A stretch of DNA of 64,000 nt from Anthostomella pinea. Lineage: Eukaryota; Ascomycota; Sordariomycetes; Xylariales; Xylariaceae. The DNA lies in contig CAUWAG010000011.1 in assembly GCA_963556695.1 (NCBI GenBank), positions 310,001 through 374,000 on the forward strand, written 5' to 3'. Numbering within the stretch: the stretch's first letter is position 1; every line of letters starts with the position of its first letter. Below are positions 10,989 to 22,574 of the stretch, in pieces. A model generated the notes under the pieces. The model worked only from the letters and a program-made list of their open reading frames with translations. It did no database searches and was not told where the DNA came from. A program made the position numbers and the translations under genes.

Positions 10989-11690
10989 AAAACTCTCTAT
11001 AAAAAAGAGAACAGTATGGCCATAATGCAGCTATTTCTTGGTTTCATTCGCAGTCATGCCACTCAGAGACTTGCCCAAGACGGGTAGGCTGCAGATATGA
11101 ACCGCTTCCATGACGGTGTGACTCGCAGCCCCTCTATTATTCTTTTTATGACACCAATACCTCTATACAGCATGCAAAACGGACGCATCAAAAGCGTTGA
11201 GAGCAATAGCAATACAGAAAGCCAGGCAGGTAGCTATGACTCTTTCTCGGACCAAAGTGCCTGTTCAGAAAAAGAGGACGATATAGTGGTCAAGAGAAGT
11301 CAATGAACAGAACTCAAATAACTTCAACTACGGGGGTGGCTGGCAGAAGAAAAGGGATGATTATGGATTGTAAAGAAGTTGCACCAAAGTAAAGGGGCCG
11401 TCTCACAGCATTGGGCCATTATGTCAAAGGAAGGCTGGGAAATATAACAGGGTAAATAGTATCTTGTTGGAAGCTTATTTATAAGGCATTTTATTGTCTT
11501 TGTCACAATTCTTTGTAGTTTAAAGGGCGCTTTCGTTTGATAGATATTGATTTTATGCAGTGTGTATTCCTTGTTATACACGTTTAATTAGTGTGACTTT
11601 ATTAAGAAAAACAAGTCAATAAATTGGTATCATGGGTCACGTGGCAGGCCGTGACATAGTAAGACCAGCTGAAAGTATACGTATGTTGTC
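10989..11690. other. unassigned sequence right of gypsy copy 2
   Basis: No gene can be supported. A 69-codon serine- and acid-rich open stretch at 11097-11306 (+) has no recognisable domain and may be a relic of another element. A short GGCAGGCCGTGACAT near 11643 resembles an LTR end of the gypsy family. Confidence 0.4.
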
Positions 11691-11696
11691 ATACCC

Positions 11697-11890
11697 AGCA
11701 GAATAAGATAGGTAGAAAAAGGTATGTACTATCATTATGCCTGGCAGAATAAGATGGGCAGAAAAGGGACGTACTGTCATTATGCCAGCAGAATAGGATG
11801 AGCAGAAAAGGTACGTACCTACGGCTAGGTGTGGTAGAATTGGTATGTACCTTAGTAGGGTTAGGCAGAAAAGGTACGTACTTTGTCAGC
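11697..11890. repeat. degenerate tandem repeat (~60-bp unit)
   Basis: Three to four diverged units share GCAGAATAAGATGGGCAG followed by a GTACGTAC-like core and TCATTATGCC. No coding signal is seen. Confidence 0.6.
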
Positions 11891-12559
11891 ACAGATTCCA
11901 CGACATTGGCAGAATTGTTACGGTCGCACAGTGGGTCGCTGTGCGGAGTAGTGCATATGGTACAGAAATAGGAGTCAATAACCGTTCGGGTCATTGTTGA
12001 AGCTTTTGCCTCATGGCGCAACGGTTGTCCTATACGCGTTGTAACAAGAATATTGCTAATCTGTGCTCGTTGTGGCAGGCGCAAGCTATACAGCCACTAC
12101 CTCATTGTGCGAGGCTGAGGGGAGGCGCTATTCCTTTGGCTTCACTACCTGTCTTTGACCCCTCCGCTACCCATTTAATCATAACCACCTTTTATATAAC
12201 CATTGTGCTCCCAATTAGCAGGTAGGGTTTCAGATCAGCCGGTCTTGTCAATATGTTTTTGTTTCGGTCACAAGCTCCTCTGCTCCTCCCCTCCCTTGAT
12301 ATTACAACTACTAACTAGATGTGCGTATAGAGACTTGGCTCCAAATATCCTTTTCTATCAAACCCGATCCACGCAACGCCTTATCTACAGACCTGCCCTC
12401 TGACACCCTTGATACTACCACCATCTATGTTACATCCAAAACTCCGCCCCTGTTTAATATGATGGATATTACTAGCTATCAAACGGCAAGAGTTAAGGAT
12501 GCGGCTTTGGCTTGCTGTTTGAGCTGTGGCAAGAAGTACCACCCAGCACGCAGTCCTCA

Positions 12560-13640
12560 ATAGCATCATTTTCTATACGCCAACAACGATGGGACCGTCA
12601 GTCCATATGACAGACCCTATAGAACATTCGATTGACAGCATTTGCCTTCCGCAATGGGCTTACGGATGACGTTGTTCCTCAGCTGCTGGCCAGGCTGCTG
12701 ATGGCATTCGAAGCCCAGGAGGTTGGCATGGATGAGGTAATGGCTTTGGCCGCTTCATCGTTTTGGGACGAGGCAGAATGGGTCTTGCAAGAGATGGCCC
12801 GCCCCCCTGGCTGTAACCGGACCACCTGGTGGATCATGGACAACGACAGTGGCGATCCCATGGCAGATGTCGGCATTTAGATGATGGCATGGATAACAAC
12901 GCGCTCCATTACTAATTCTTTGAAGGGATGAAAAGCGGGTTTCCCAACCCTTCATGGAGAACAGCCTGACAATATAGGAGACTCAATAAGAGACTCAATT
13001 AGAAACAAGAGAGAAGAAGAGCATCCTCAAGAACAATCAGACGTAAGAGGCAGAGGCCGCGGTGAAGGAAACAACAACCAGAGACAATAAGGGGGCTCAA
13101 GAAGAGGTTTCAGAGGAGGAAGTCAGGGAGCTTCTAGCAAAAAGGGCCAAGACAGATAAAAAAGCTCCCTCAACCACTCAAACATGCAAGGGATGCTATT
13201 GTAAAGGGCACCACTTCACAGAGAGTTTTTACCTCTTCCCAAACAAGCGACTAAATGGATAGAAAGTCCACCATGGTGTGGAGCAAATGGTCAAGATACT
13301 GCTTGAAAGGGACAACAATTTATCTGAGGAAGTGGCACAAATTTCCAAGAGACAGACACCGCGTGATTGACTCGTGGAAAGGGGTGAGAGAGTACAACAT
13401 ATGCCAACACACGCAAAGAAGACAGCAGCATCTTACCTAGCAAATAACACAAAGTCCCCTTATATAACCGCTCTTTAACCCTTACTCAACTCGTCAATCC
13501 TCGACTCTGGCACAACCTTACATATCTTCAACATTATCACTCGCTTCAACAACTTTCACAGAGCCCGTCTTATAAGCCGATTCCAAAAACCCTTGCTGCG
13601 AGACGTCGCGGCGCGGCTGTACGGGGTTGCGGTTCGGATA
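12560..13640 (+). pseudogene. Copia-type gag-protease remnant
   Basis: Pieces in different frames keep the order of a Copia gag-pro. There is an RGG-rich linker (about 13040-13140) and a zinc knuckle near 13183-13230 reading CKGCYCKGHHFTESFYLF. Then come a YITAL stretch and a protease active site ILDSGTTLHIF near 13495-13530. The family differs from the 2215-7581 element in its knuckle and protease. Stops and frameshifts are frequent and no LTR could be assigned. The upstream 11900-12560 may belong to the same relic but shows nothing diagnostic. Confidence 0.65.
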
Positions 13641-13649
13641 AGTTGCGGA

Positions 13650-14967
13650 TTTAGCTGATAGTTTTAGGTTGACTTAATGATGTTGGGGTTATGCGATCAT
13701 TGCGGGGCAGGGGTCCTACCCCGCAGTCGTCAAATGGGGCAAAGCACCCGGCTGCTTCCACGCGACTCTGACACTGGCAAGAGATCTGGTTCACGACGCC
13801 CCACTGCATCGCGCCGTTGGTGCCGATGTTGGTCCTCAATAAAATCAGGAGGCAACCCAGCGGCACTGCCGAGTTTAGTGATAGATACTGGACGCCCGAA
13901 TGGACGTAATTCAGCGCCAACACAGAAAGCGGTGTAATGGCCGGGGTGGTGGCGAATTTGTCACTCAGCGGTAAAACATCGGTTGTAATGTTAGCATGAT
14001 AAAATCGCGGCTTTAGAATCATCCGTGCATGAATCGCTATGCGCTGCAAGATTTGCCTCTTTCCTATCTGGCACCACATAACCCTTTGGGGTTTCCGATC
14101 CATCTACCCATATTCCTACGACCAGGCTTTTCAATCTCCTACCCCATGAGTTATGCTCACGATGGAGCCACTACCCATTACTTTGTCTATCCTTTCAATT
14201 ATCAATGTGCATTCAATATCGATCACAACGGAAAGGATTATCGTGTCTGCTGGACAGGGGACTGGAGACTTGATTGAGAGTGTGGTAGGGGATTGCGAGG
14301 TCGAGGGATGTTCTGCACATATGCACCCCGGCCAGGGTTCGGGATTTTGGCGAGGGCTTATATGCCAGCTGCGGCTGGACGGCGCCCTAGACTGCCACCT
14401 TGCTTGGTTGGGTCTATGGTCTGTGCGTAAGCTAGTGTGGGACTGATTCTTGAACTTGATAATGCTGGGCTACATCTTCTCCCACCTACATCCAACTGCC
14501 CTTGCGCGCCATCATCCTCTAGTGTGTCACCGCTCTTGCAGCGTGCCATTAATGCCAAAGAACATCTTTTCTTATATGCCTTCCATTGGTCCCACATTCG
14601 TCTCCGTACGTCATACTGACCGGCTACCAGCATGATTGACACCGCCCTCGGTTTCCACAACACTGTCACTGTGTGTGACGTTAAGGGACCCGGCTTTTTG
14701 AACACATCACTACATAGCACAACATCACACACCTTTGGCGCCAGGCCTCTCTCACTGGGCCCAAGCTTGCACTAAAATCCCGTTATGTTGCAACTCAGGT
14801 TTCTGCATAAGTGCACGACTTGCCACAAAGCTTACAGAAGGAAGCATTCCTGCTAGGGGAGGGCACATCGGAGACCCAAAGCGTGCACCTTACAGAGTAG
14901 TAAGGGTGACAAGATATGCGAACAGAGTCAATATGTTAGCCTCGGCATGTTGACCCGTTGACTAAAA
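13650..14967. other. intergenic, no supported gene
   Basis: No recognisable coding sequence. A strong hairpin (TGCGGGG...TACCCCGCA) lies at about 13699-13725. A 150-codon minus-strand open frame (14103-13651) has no recognised domain or convincing start. Confidence 0.4.
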
Positions 14968-16216
14968 ATGCGTGCCTATCGGTTCCAGCTTGCTATGTGG
15001 GAGTACGTCCGGTCTTTATCCAAAGAACTTCCCATAGAGTTAAGCAACCTGTTTGTTCTACCCTGTCACTCCCTCGAAACACACTGTCTCTAACTCTTCC
15101 CAAAGTATATCGAGTTACTCTCCGCAATCCAGTGTGCCGGTAGACCTTATCAAATCTCTAATAGCGGCATCTAAATCCAACCCTGTGGGCATCCAGGAAC
15201 AGATTCTTTACTTGGCCGAAAAGCTGGATCAGCCTCATCGATCTCTGAAGCTCAAGGCCGAAATAATTCATCAGAAGAGCGTTGCGATGCGTCTCAAAGG
15301 TAACATCAGCAGCTCCGAGCACGCCATTCAGGCCTTCCTTTCAAGCCTAACAGCTGGGACCCACGACTTAACAAATGAAGACCTTGCAGCCCTGTATCTA
15401 TCGCAAGCTACCAACTATGCATGCCACTTCAACTTCGCAAAGGCACACGGAGAAGTCATGAGATGGACACCCAGTATGGATCTTTCTGGACGACAGGAGC
15501 AGCTCCTTTGGGACCAAGTGCTTTGTGTCGGCCGTGTCATGCGGGGGGAAGGCCATTTTCAACAGACAAAGGCATGCTTTGACGCATGCCTTGCGACACC
15601 CGGACTGAACGAACCCAAGCGCTTCCTCGTCAAGTCAGCTCTTGCTGATCTCTGCTGTGAGTTGGACTATCTTAGCACAGGCCAACAAACGTGCTATCTC
15701 TCTCAGGCCGAAGCAATAGTCGGACCGGAGGTCCAGCGGTTGAGACTACACTCCTGCCAGTCCCGCAGAGGGTATCGGCGGCTGCTTCTTTGGCTTCTCG
15801 AGGTGAAAATCAAGCAGGGTCAACATCACGATGCCGACAGCCTTGCTAGAGAGCTTTTAGTCATTTACAGCAATGTGCAGGCACTAGACATAATCGATCG
15901 GCTTGGCCATGTCAGGTCACTTATTGGCTTTGCTCGGGTATCCCCAACTTTGGAGGTAGCCTTGCAAAGGTGGAAGGATGTGCTGGCTTGGAATAGCTTT
16001 TACAACCTCTTGGAGGAGGAGGTATTTACCTGCGGCGTGGTGCACCTCTTTGTCTGCGTCACCTGGTACACACTGGGGGATACCAACAGGAGCATGGAAA
16101 GCTTCCGCGACGCGATGAGAGTGATCAGCAGGAGGCGCCCTCAGTTCCTGATTCCAGGTATGGGGACATATCTTTTTCACAGCGTGACCTACCTACCAAG
16201 CGCGGTGTATAAGTAG
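14968..16216 (+). pseudogene. TPR-type helical repeat protein, one frameshift
   Basis: An ATG at 14968 opens MRAYRFQLAMWEYVRSL. The reading must change frame near 15060-15075 to enter the long frame that ends at 16216, which has no ATG before 15287. Joined, it is about 415 residues, almost wholly alpha-helical, with TPR-like pairs (for example AALYLSQATNYACHFNFAKAH and GRVMRGEGHFQQTKACFDACL). It resembles the TPR tails of fungal proteins that otherwise carry a nucleotide-binding domain; no such domain is visible here. Such domains bind other proteins; no partner is evident. It is convergent with the GNAT gene (159-bp gap). A diverged relative lies at 61762-63145. If the frameshift is a sequencing error the gene could be intact. 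Confidence 0.65.
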
Positions 16217-16374
16217 TGTTCGGGGTCGACTGCACAGCGGTGATTTTGTGGTGGCCTGCCTGCTAGCTTTTCTACACGAGCTACCTGTTAGGAAACTGGA
16301 GGAGTAATCGATTGGTCTGTACGAGTATCATGTGCTTTCTAGTTATAATCGTACCAAGTGACCGGTCAACCCAC

Positions 16375-17372
16375 TCAATTACCAGACAAATGCTGATCAG
16401 TTGATTTGGGCACTGATCGAGATCTTGACCGGCGATGTTTGCCCTGTACGATGAGTAGATACTCGTGTCCATCTGGCAGCTCCCCAAGCGGCCAGTTCCA
16501 GGTTTCCCGAACGAGACTTAATGCTTCCAGTGGCTCCCCATGATCTACAAAGAAGCCGGTGTCCACCCCTGAAACAAGCCCCGTGGAGTCTTCGGTGTTA
16601 AAGAGGGAGCCACACAGCTTTGCATCGTGGATGTAGCGTATTGGCGAGGATTTCATGAGTAGGTCGGCATTTTCGGCAATGAAGTCGAGTGGTACTTTCT
16701 CGATAGTCGCTACCCCAGGTCAGGATGATGTTCTGGTATTCGACGACCAGTTGCACTTACTCCCGAAGCAAGCAGCAGCTGCCAGACACGCGGCCGGGTG
16801 CGAGCTCATGATTCCGTACACGTCGTCCACGTTCAGCCTGAGCGATCTCAACAGCCCGCTTGCAAGCCCACGCTCGCGGTACTCCTTGTCCACCACCAAT
16901 TGCGTAACCCAACAAACTGTCTTGCCTTTATACTCCCAGCGGCATGCGAACACATTTCCGGCAAGGGTTCCATCAACCACTACCCTGACATAGGAGGTCG
17001 CAGCCGTACTGGGGAGGTATTGCGATCGCAGTCGAGGAGCACTGAGCATGACATGCTTTCCTGGCAAGCCATTAGAGGCGAAAGCGAGAAGGGAAGGGTA
17101 TCGCAGTGCGTACCTGGTTGGTGTGACCGTTCGCCCCAGATCCCATAATTCTCGCTGAAGAGCTTCGCAGCTTCGACGAGCATGGCATCGGTGACATGGC
17201 TGCCAGCAAAGGTCTCATACACCTGCTTTGCCATAGTGACGCGGCTTACTTTGTAGGGACTCCAAGAGCTCTCGATGACGGCGACCGTGGGTTCTGCGAG
17301 GAACGTCACACCTAGATCATGGTTCGGCGATTTCAGGCTTATTGAATCTGAGGGTTGCTTCATCACACCCAT
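16375..17372 (-). CDS. GNAT-family N-acetyltransferase, three exons
   Basis: Exons are 17372-17114, 17060-16761 and 16709-16375, giving about 297 residues. The introns are 53 bp (donor GTACGC, acceptor CAG) and 51 bp (donor GTAAGT, acceptor TAG), and phases agree at both joints. The ATG at 17372 (MGVMKQPSD) has good context; an ATG three codons later is also possible. Exon 2 carries the acetyl-CoA loop of GNAT enzymes (VTQLVVDKEYRERGLASG), preceded by a strand-rich segment with VCWVTQLVV. GNATs move an acetyl group from acetyl-CoA to an amine; the substrate cannot be told. The last ~20 residues are Arg/Ser-rich and might be a misread intron, so the C-terminus is less sure. Confidence 0.82.
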
Positions 17373-18240
17373 GGTGGTTGGATACCTACATGTAGTAGGT
17401 ATGTGGGCGGAAGGCGGAGAGGGATTGGCGGGGTGCAGAGATGCGCTGGCGGCTGGACTAGGAATGCGACCGAGACCTGCATGCACTGCCAAGTTCGAAA
17501 GCCCCTGCCAGCCGGGAACGCTGATGCAGACGCGTTGCGGCCAGAAACGTTCTTATTTGGGCCTCTAGTGCATAATGCATTTAGCCGCTGACGGATGCCG
17601 CGATAGCGTGCTGATGGCTGCGGCAAGAAACTTGCCTAATCTGGTTTACAGCCCCCATACGTGCATCCGGTAACCTCGTAAACTGATTAGTATGAGAGGG
17701 GAGGTATTTATGTACAGTAATTCAGTAGTGGGGTGCCTGGTCTCCCCGGCAGCTGCCCCCAGCTGATCAGACCAGGGCAAACAAGGATCCACAGCTTCGC
17801 ACAAATCCAATGTGCAGCAACCCGTCGCGTAGTGTCTCTGTGTTGGGATTATGAGACTTTGCGTGGGTGCAAGCATTAGTTCTTATGCATATAAAATAGA
17901 CCCGATATCTGCTTGAACAGATGACTCGTACACTCCGGCTTGATCGTCATTGATCGGCTCTGTCTCGCTCCCACGACCCGCAGCCTCAAGTCACCCATGT
18001 TAGAGGTAACCCGGTCTCCGGGACTGTGACAGACGCCGCTCCGCGCCCCGACAGAACTCGCGCTCCCATTATGCAAGTCTGTCCCTTTGCGTCACAGCCC
18101 GAGGCTGGCTCGTTGCTTTTATGGCTTGCTTCACAGCCCGCAAATGCTGCCTACTCCAAGGACAGAGACCCGTTATGCTGCTGAATCTGGCCGTATGTAT
18201 CAGCTCAGGACGATGTGTATGCCAATCTTATAAGGCTTAG
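17373..18240. other. intergenic, no supported gene
   Basis: Upstream region of the GNAT gene. Only short open frames are present, none with a recognisable domain. A GTCACAG-flanked stretch near 18025-18100 is unexplained. Confidence 0.4.
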
Positions 18241-18700
18241 TGTTACGAACCAACAAGTACAGCGGCCCGTTGGCAGGCCAGACAAGGAACCATTGGTAGA
18301 GGATCGATGGGGACACTACGCACGGAATAACGATTGCGCGGATCACGTGACCAGGGGCACAGGCTCACGAGCTCACGGTGATCCAGGCTCACGGGATCAC
18401 AGTGAGCCAAGAGCAGAACACCTCATCAGTGAGGGAGAGATTGGATATATAAGGATGGACAGTCCTAGCTAGACAGATAGACAGTCTCTACCTCAGTGAT
18501 CAATCTAAGCATCTTAGCCAACACTAAGGTGGGAGAAATCTCCTGACGACTCGACTACGCAGTGAACCCAGTTCAGACCAAGCCCCAGCATCTGAGTGTC
18601 TTCTAGTTGACAGAAGCCTCTATCGTCTTTTGTGTTGACTTACCTCAGAACATAAACCTTATAGAACTCTTTAGCCTTATAGGTTAGACGGCTCGTCACA
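18241..18700 (+). repeat. putative LTR of another family (460 bp)
   Basis: It starts TGTTACGA and ends TCGTCACA, short imperfect inverted ends with TG...CA. It holds a TATA-like GGATATATAAGGA near 18445 and a set of CTCACG repeats at 18361-18395. No target duplication (CTTAG left, AGATG right) and no coding region of an element is seen, so the call rests on structure alone. Confidence 0.45.
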
Positions 18701-19547
18701 AGATGGTCATGAAGTTAGCTTGCTGCCATTACAAGAAGCTCACCAAACTCACTAATATTTGGCCAACGATAAAAAAAATGCTGGACAGTAGCTGCCAAAG
18801 CTGTGGGAAAAGCTGGAAAGATCATCCACAGAAATCTAAATAAGATACGTCTGTGATAGTCGCTGCCTTGTTTTTCTGCTTAAATTGGGCATCTTGAATA
18901 AGAACCAATTGCGCGACTCTCAGCTTCAGGGCCGCCTTTTAATTATGTAGTTTCGTCTGCATTATAGCACAAAATGTGCAATGTCCATCATGGTGTAAAA
19001 GACGTAAAACAACAAGCGATTAGTTGCAAGATCTTATGCTACACGAATATTAAGGGGACTGGATCAGCTTTAGGTCCGTACCTCTGTTCCAGGTGGATCA
19101 CCTTGGCAATGTCTCCCTGAGAAGAATGAACTTGACGAGATCCTGTCGGCCCTATTGTTCACATGCCCAGCACCCACGAGAGCATCGACATCCTCACCAT
19201 TCCACCTATATGCCAGTTTTGGTCCCTTCAACCCCATCATTTGTTCAGGCCGTGACCGACTACAACCCACTTAACCCTGCTGGTTTGGAAAGACGGGGTC
19301 ATGATGCAAGAAGTGTGCGGTGGTATGTAACGGGGAGGGTTGGATGCAGGTGGGCTATGTCGGGCGGGAGTGCGTACTGTGGGCTTCGTATCAAAGCATG
19401 CCTAGAGCCTAACAAAAGCCTCCATATGCCGCACATGGTGATCGGGTCAGAGCTTGCCGCTGCGAACGTCGTTTCCTGCTAGGTGTTGGCAGATGGAGTA
19501 TTAAATGTATGTATATACGCGCCTAAGCGTAAGTTATGGGCAGGTGT
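18701..19547. other. unassigned sequence
   Basis: No gene, RNA or repeat could be supported here. Open frames are short and lack recognisable domains. Confidence 0.4.
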
Positions 19548-19549
19548 TA

Positions 19550-19577
19550 CAATGCGTGGACAAAAGTCTCCGCCCGA
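19550..19577 (+). repeat. Tc1 left terminal inverted repeat
   Basis: The inner 22 bp are identical to the right end in inverted orientation; the outer 6 bp differ at most positions. Confidence 0.9.
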
Positions 19578-19684
19578 TCCCCAATTTTACCCCTTCCATC
19601 TACTATACCCTCCAACTCAATTGAACCATAACGCATCCAATTCTGGTGATAGAATTCTCAAATAAATTGTATTTAATAACTAAG

Positions 19685-20792
19685 TCAATAGTGTGTATAC
19701 CAACCACCGGCGCGCCTCACTGCAGCTATTCGGTCCTCCAGTGACTCCATCAAGGCCCGAACCTGCTCCGGATCAATCTCTGACCACGCCTGCTCAATTA
19801 ACTCGTGTATGTAGCGATAATGGGGGATATTATCCTTCAATTCAGAAAATTCAGGCTCGATTTCACGTATGTTCTTCTTCAGAAGTCGCCAAACGTGCTC
19901 GATTAGGTTCATATTGGGGCTGTGAGGAGGCCAGCCGATACAGTGGATGCCGTGCTCCTCTATCCACTCCGGAACACCGCCAGTGAGGTGAATTTTCGCA
20001 TTATCTTGAACAAAAGGATCTCCAGCCTCGTAGAACGGAAGCAGGCCTTCCTCAAGAACCCATTTTTATGACTCTGTGGATACTCCTCCGCGCGGAGCAT
20101 CCGGATCGAGTGGGCAGAAGACCAACTTGCCTAGTCCTCTTTCTCTGCCGCGTAGCCAGATCATAGACCACACCATTATCGAAATACGAGATTTGCCGTG
20201 ATCCGTCTCGTTCACAAGATCATAACGGTACCGCTCTGAAGAGAACCGGATGGCCCAATCGCCTGGATTATCGGATGAGTTTTGGACCGTACATTCGTCT
20301 AAGAACATAGCTCGCAACAACTCCTCCAGGCGCTCTGGTGTGCTATAATAATTGGTAAAAGCGAGCCTTTTCTGAGCGTCCTTATCTGTGAGCTTGATTC
20401 GCTTTGCTGCACGCCACTTCTGGAGGCCGTATGTGTGACATATCCTCTTGATAGTCTTAAGAGAGCACGAAACGCAGGCTTTGTTTCGAATCTTCTGGCC
20501 ACGTCGCCCTGGGGAGCTCTCTCGCCTTTTCGATCATATGAGCGCATTTGCGAGTATTCAAAACGGGTGGGCGACCGCTCCTTGGGGCAGATTTCGGTAT
20601 AGAAGTGGCCTCAAAGTTGGTAGTAATACCGGAGATGGTTTTCAGGCGCTTTGTTTTAAACGCGGTTGTAACATCCCTATGCGTTCTGCTGTCGATTTGC
20701 GCCACCACGATTGCCGAGCGAGCTTCTGAAGTGAATTTGCCGTTAGCGACGCGATTACCGCTTAATTCGTCCCCAAAAGATCGTAAATCCAT
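19685..20792 (-). pseudogene. Tc1/mariner transposase (DD34E type), broken
   Basis: An ATG at 20792 opens the N-terminal helix-turn-helix region (MDLRSFGDELSGNRVANGK) with the linker SGRPPVLNTR. A frame change near 20500-20460 leads to KTIKRICHTYGLQKWR. The catalytic part has MFLDECTVQ, FVQDNAKIH and SPNMNLIEHVW, so the three acidic residues remain. There are 34 residues between the second Asp and the Glu. A stop codon lies near 20065 (after GVSTES). The enzyme would cut and paste the element at TA sites. At least one frameshift and one nonsense codon inactivate it. Confidence 0.88.
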
Positions 20793-20872
20793 TATTAATT
20801 GCGGTGTTGAGAGAGTGGTGAAGTCGAAGGGTGATTGACGCGTTGTTTTGATCTGAAGGAGATTGTGGTGGG

Positions 20873-20900
20873 TCGGGCGGAGACTTTTGTCCACCCAGTT
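20873..20900 (-). repeat. Tc1 right terminal inverted repeat
   Basis: Inverted partner of 19550-19577, followed by the duplicated TA. Confidence 0.9.
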
Positions 20901-20902
20901 TA

Positions 20903-21431
20903 GTGACGATACGATGTAACTAGTAGGGCGAAATAAGCACTGGCAAGGCGGAGGATCTGCTTGAAGCGGGGATTGTGATCATTACGCGGGGTATCGGCCT
21001 CGACCCGCACCCGCGCCTAGCACGTAACTGCCCTGTAACTTGAAAGGCTTGGCTTGGCATGCCTGAGCCCAGCCGCAGTCCGTGCACGGACCAATCCCAG
21101 AATGTTGACAACACCACGATACTGCCTCCCTTCACCTCAGCGATACCACCGTCGATGGCACATGGAACCTGTGACGGTGATGCTGTGTGACAAGCGCAAC
21201 TTGCCAGAGTCGGTCTGGCAATCAAAGAGGGCTAATCATGATGAGATGTTGTTGTGAAAAGACAACGGGATACCTTAGGACAGGTTTACGTAAGGACAGC
21301 TGTACACAGACACACGAGAGACAGAGATGGGAAGCCTGTACTGGCTGCCTGCTTCAGTGTCTGTGACGTGAGCAGCCTTGAGACCTTTAAGGGAGGAGCT
21401 GTATACTTCCTTCTTATTTACGGCTGTCGCC
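20903..21431. other. intergenic, no supported gene
   Basis: Nothing recognisable. Open frames on both strands start with non-ATG codons and show no domain. Confidence 0.35.
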
Positions 21432-21699
21432 AGGTCCATGCACCATTCTTGGCGCGGACAGAGCGGATACTGACGTCGACTCGGTGATCGGCGAGTTCGA
21501 GGAGGTCATAGAACTGCGACGCAAGCAACTCACAGAAATCCAAAATACCCAGAAGCGACAACAGGACGAACGACGCGACTGGCAGCGATCCTCGAACAAC
21601 CATTCAGATTCAGACCTTGTCCAGAAACAGCTGGCCGAACTCGTTAGCCAGTATGAAGTGCTTTCTTCCGAAGTTAGCTGCATGACTGATTCGTTATAA
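21432..21699 (+). pseudogene. C-terminal exon-like remnant, coiled coil
   Basis: The frame is open from a CAG (possible splice acceptor) at 21431 to a TAA at 21697-21699. It encodes a highly charged, heptad-like helix (EFEEVIELRRKQLTEIQNTQ, then QKQLAELVSQYEVLSSEV). There is no ATG in frame, so it could only be a last exon or a relic of a longer gene. The upstream part was not found. Function unknown. Confidence 0.35.
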
Positions 21700-21789
21700 T
21701 GCGGTGCCATTGTTTTGGGTAGTAAAATACTGGTTAGAAGTTAAAAGTTTAGGAGGTTAGTAAAAGTGTCCCACCCGCTTGTGTGTCCC

Positions 21790-22390
21790 GCTCGCTTGTG
21801 ACCTACGTCATTTATTAAATATATATTAAATATAATATTGAATATAATGTTAAAGTAATAATAAAGATGTCTTAATAAATTAATATAGTTATTATATTTA
21901 TATTGCTGTAATGATGACTAATATTATACTAAAATAATACTTTAATTATATCAGTTTTAAAAAATGGGGGGAAATGAGGGGAAATGGGAAAAAATGCTTT
22001 TATTGAAGAAAGTTTTTCATGTTATATTAATTAAGGTTAATAGAATAGTATTTCCTCTTGAATTTGTACTCTATAATATAATATATTTAAATTAAAAATC
22101 AAACTTAAAGATTAAATATTTTAACTATGATTGAATGAGAAATTTAAGTATAAAGTAGCTTTTATTTATTAAATACTATTTACGTTAATTATATATATAT
22201 AAATTGTTATTGTGTTAATATAATATAATAATATTTATTATTATAAAATAAGTTCATAATTACATATATTATATTTAAATATTTTTAATGTTTATTAAAT
22301 TTATCTTATAAGCAAAATTAAAAATAAGATTAATTTTTAAACTTTTAAAAACAATACAACCGATAATAACCTGATTTTTTAATCTTTTCT
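21790..22390. repeat. extremely AT-rich block
   Basis: About 600 bp made almost only of A and T (TATATTAAATATAATATTG-like runs), between GC-balanced neighbours. This is the usual look of an old repeat after repeat-induced point mutation; no element can be recognised in it. Confidence 0.7.
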
Positions 22391-22574
22391 TTGCAGCGAA
22401 CTCGCTTTTAAATGACTAATTAAAAGGCTGTAATTCGGCTTACAAATCGGGTGACCCAAATGCCTGTAGGTCGGCTGGTCTACGTTCACGACACATAGAC
22501 ATATGGTGGAGCATCTATCCGTCTCCGTCTCCTCTTCGCATGCTTCTGCTGTGAAGGAGGGCAAAGAACCCGCC

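Larger units (their letters stand above)
19550..20900 (-). mobile_element. Tc1/mariner transposon, complete ends, degraded
   Basis: The 1351-bp element is flanked by TA on both sides (19548-19549 and 20901-20902). Inverted ends share GTGGACAAAAGTCTCCGCCC, at 19556-19577 and 20873-20894, six bases in from the TA. One transposase fills it on the minus strand. Confidence 0.92.

Noticed and set aside
10449..11025. Open frames of 67-88 codons reading through the gypsy LTRs
   Set aside because: They are the LTR sequence itself read by chance; the same false peptide recurs at other LTR copies.
12010..12040. ATGGCGCAACGGTTG, considered as a primer-binding site or tRNA fragment
   Set aside because: No adjoining LTR end or tRNA fold was found.
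13651..14103. 150-codon minus-strand open frame
   Set aside because: No domain, no conserved-looking pattern and no support from context; overlaps other open frames.
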